From Clostridiales bacterium (lineage in GTDB: Bacteria; Bacillota; Clostridia; Lachnospirales; Lachnospiraceae): a stretch of 6,396 bases of DNA. The DNA lies in assembly GCA_019423795.1 (NCBI GenBank), contig JAHZAT010000048.1, positions 1-6,396 of the forward strand. The letters run 5' to 3'. Position 1 is the first letter of the stretch. Each line of letters begins with the position of its first letter. Below are positions 5,918 through 6,396 of this stretch, one piece after another. Both the position numbers and the translations under genes were made by a program. The notes under the pieces were generated by a model. It did no database searches. It worked only from the letters and a program-made list of their open reading frames with translations, and was not told the origin of the DNA.

Positions 5918-6396
5918 TTATTTTTGTTCTTCAGAAAACCGTTTTTTGGCTCTTACGACTTCCTCTACATGTTTTGCTACGGTTGTACAACATCCTCCAA
6001 CTGCACTTGCTCCAGATTTCATATAATTGTATGCGTATTGTTCAAATGACAAGGCTGACTGTTTGCCAAACCAGACTTTCTTCACTGCATCGTATTCTTC
6101 CCCGCTGTTTGGGTAAACTCCGATCGGAATATCACAGTTTTCTTTGATCTTATGGATCAATCCTGTGATATATTCTGGTTTTGTACAGTTGACACCGATC
6201 ATTTTTAAATGGGGATATCCTTTTGCAAATGTTGTTGCACATTCTGCGATCGGTGTTCCTTCGCAGATAATATTTTCACTTAGACATGAGAAACTGATCC
6301 AGTAATCATATCCATATTCTTCAGCAATTTCTGCCTCAACTTTAGCTTCTTTTAGAGATGGTACTGTTTCAAATAAAATGATATCTGCTCCTGCTT
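5918..6396 (-). CDS. mmuM: Homocysteine S-methyltransferase, C-terminal half (MmuM family)
   Basis: The frame is open from the right edge to TAA at 5918-5920, giving 158 residues of a protein usually about 310 long. The ATG at 6200-6202 is an internal methionine, since the homology continues upstream of it. Family blocks seen in order are GADIILFETVPSLKEAK, YWISFSC, EGTPIAEC, MIGVNCTKPEYI, PIGVYPNSGEEYD and GASAVGGCC. The cysteine of GVNC and the paired cysteines of GGCC are the three zinc ligands of the family, and all are present, so the enzyme is probably active. MmuM enzymes move a methyl group from S-methylmethionine (or S-adenosylmethionine) to homocysteine to give methionine. The cobalamin-dependent MetH N-terminal domain is related, but the short end after GGCC and the stop fit a stand-alone enzyme. 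It is followed directly by a terminator and is functionally separate from the cyclic-di-GMP operon. Confidence 0.9.
   Translation of the reverse strand, partial: AGADIILFETVPSLKEAKVEAEIAEEYGYDYWISFSCLSENIICEGTPIAECATTFAKGYPHLKMIGVNCTKPEYITGLIHKIKENCDIPIGVYPNSGEEYDAVKKVWFGKQSALSFEQYAYNYMKSGASAVGGCCTTVAKHVEEVVRAKKRFSEEQK

Noticed and set aside
5854..6147. Plus-strand open frame of 97 codons
   Set aside because: It starts inside the terminator stem, has no ribosome binding site and is antisense to the clearly coding methyltransferase gene.

Overview
The window is AT-rich and looks like a gut-type Lachnospiraceae (Clostridia) chromosome. The basis is protein resemblance, GAGG-type ribosome binding sites, intrinsic terminators and codon use; the genus is not certain (an Anaerostipes-like relative is a guess). 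Apart from a gene tail at the left edge, every gene lies on the minus strand, so the biological order runs from high to low coordinates.

Right edge (5918-6396): the C-terminal half of a homocysteine S-methyltransferase (MmuM type), closed by an intrinsic terminator at 5850-5898. The promoter of the next operon (TTGTCA, 17 bp, TATAAT) has its -35 box inside the loop of that terminator.

Centre (2227-5802): a cyclic-di-GMP operon. The first gene encodes a membrane diguanylate cyclase with an extracellular sensor region, seven membrane helices and an intact GGDEF site. It overlaps by 14 bp a seven-helix membrane protein whose GGDEF domain is degenerate (HGNRF) and is cut in two by a -1 frame change. 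The rest of that GGDEF domain and a complete, apparently catalytic EAL phosphodiesterase lie in the next frame. The junction holds a U UUU UUG slippery heptamer and, 16 bases further on, a TGATG stop/start overlap. One 639-residue protein or two coupled proteins could therefore be made; a simple one-base deletion is the ordinary alternative. A strong terminator follows at 2163-2211.

Left centre (944-2138): a graveyard of nucleoside-salvage genes. In transcription order it holds the N-terminus of a purine nucleoside phosphorylase, a Crp/Fnr-like regulator without its DNA-binding domain, the last helix of what may be a NupC-type nucleoside transporter, and a deoxyribose-phosphate aldolase (deoC) that has lost its N-terminus and the segment with its Schiff-base lysine. 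Next comes a YgjV-like membrane/GNAT-like protein (401-919) that also appears internally deleted. Several deletions are in frame and lie at short repeats.

Left edge: the last 32 residues of an unrecognised plus-strand gene end at 101. They are followed by a remarkable palindromic element (119-298) with a 34-bp perfect stem and a structured 89-nt interior. It sits between convergent genes and may be a bidirectional terminator, a MITE-like repeat or a structured RNA. I see nothing identifiable in 299-400.
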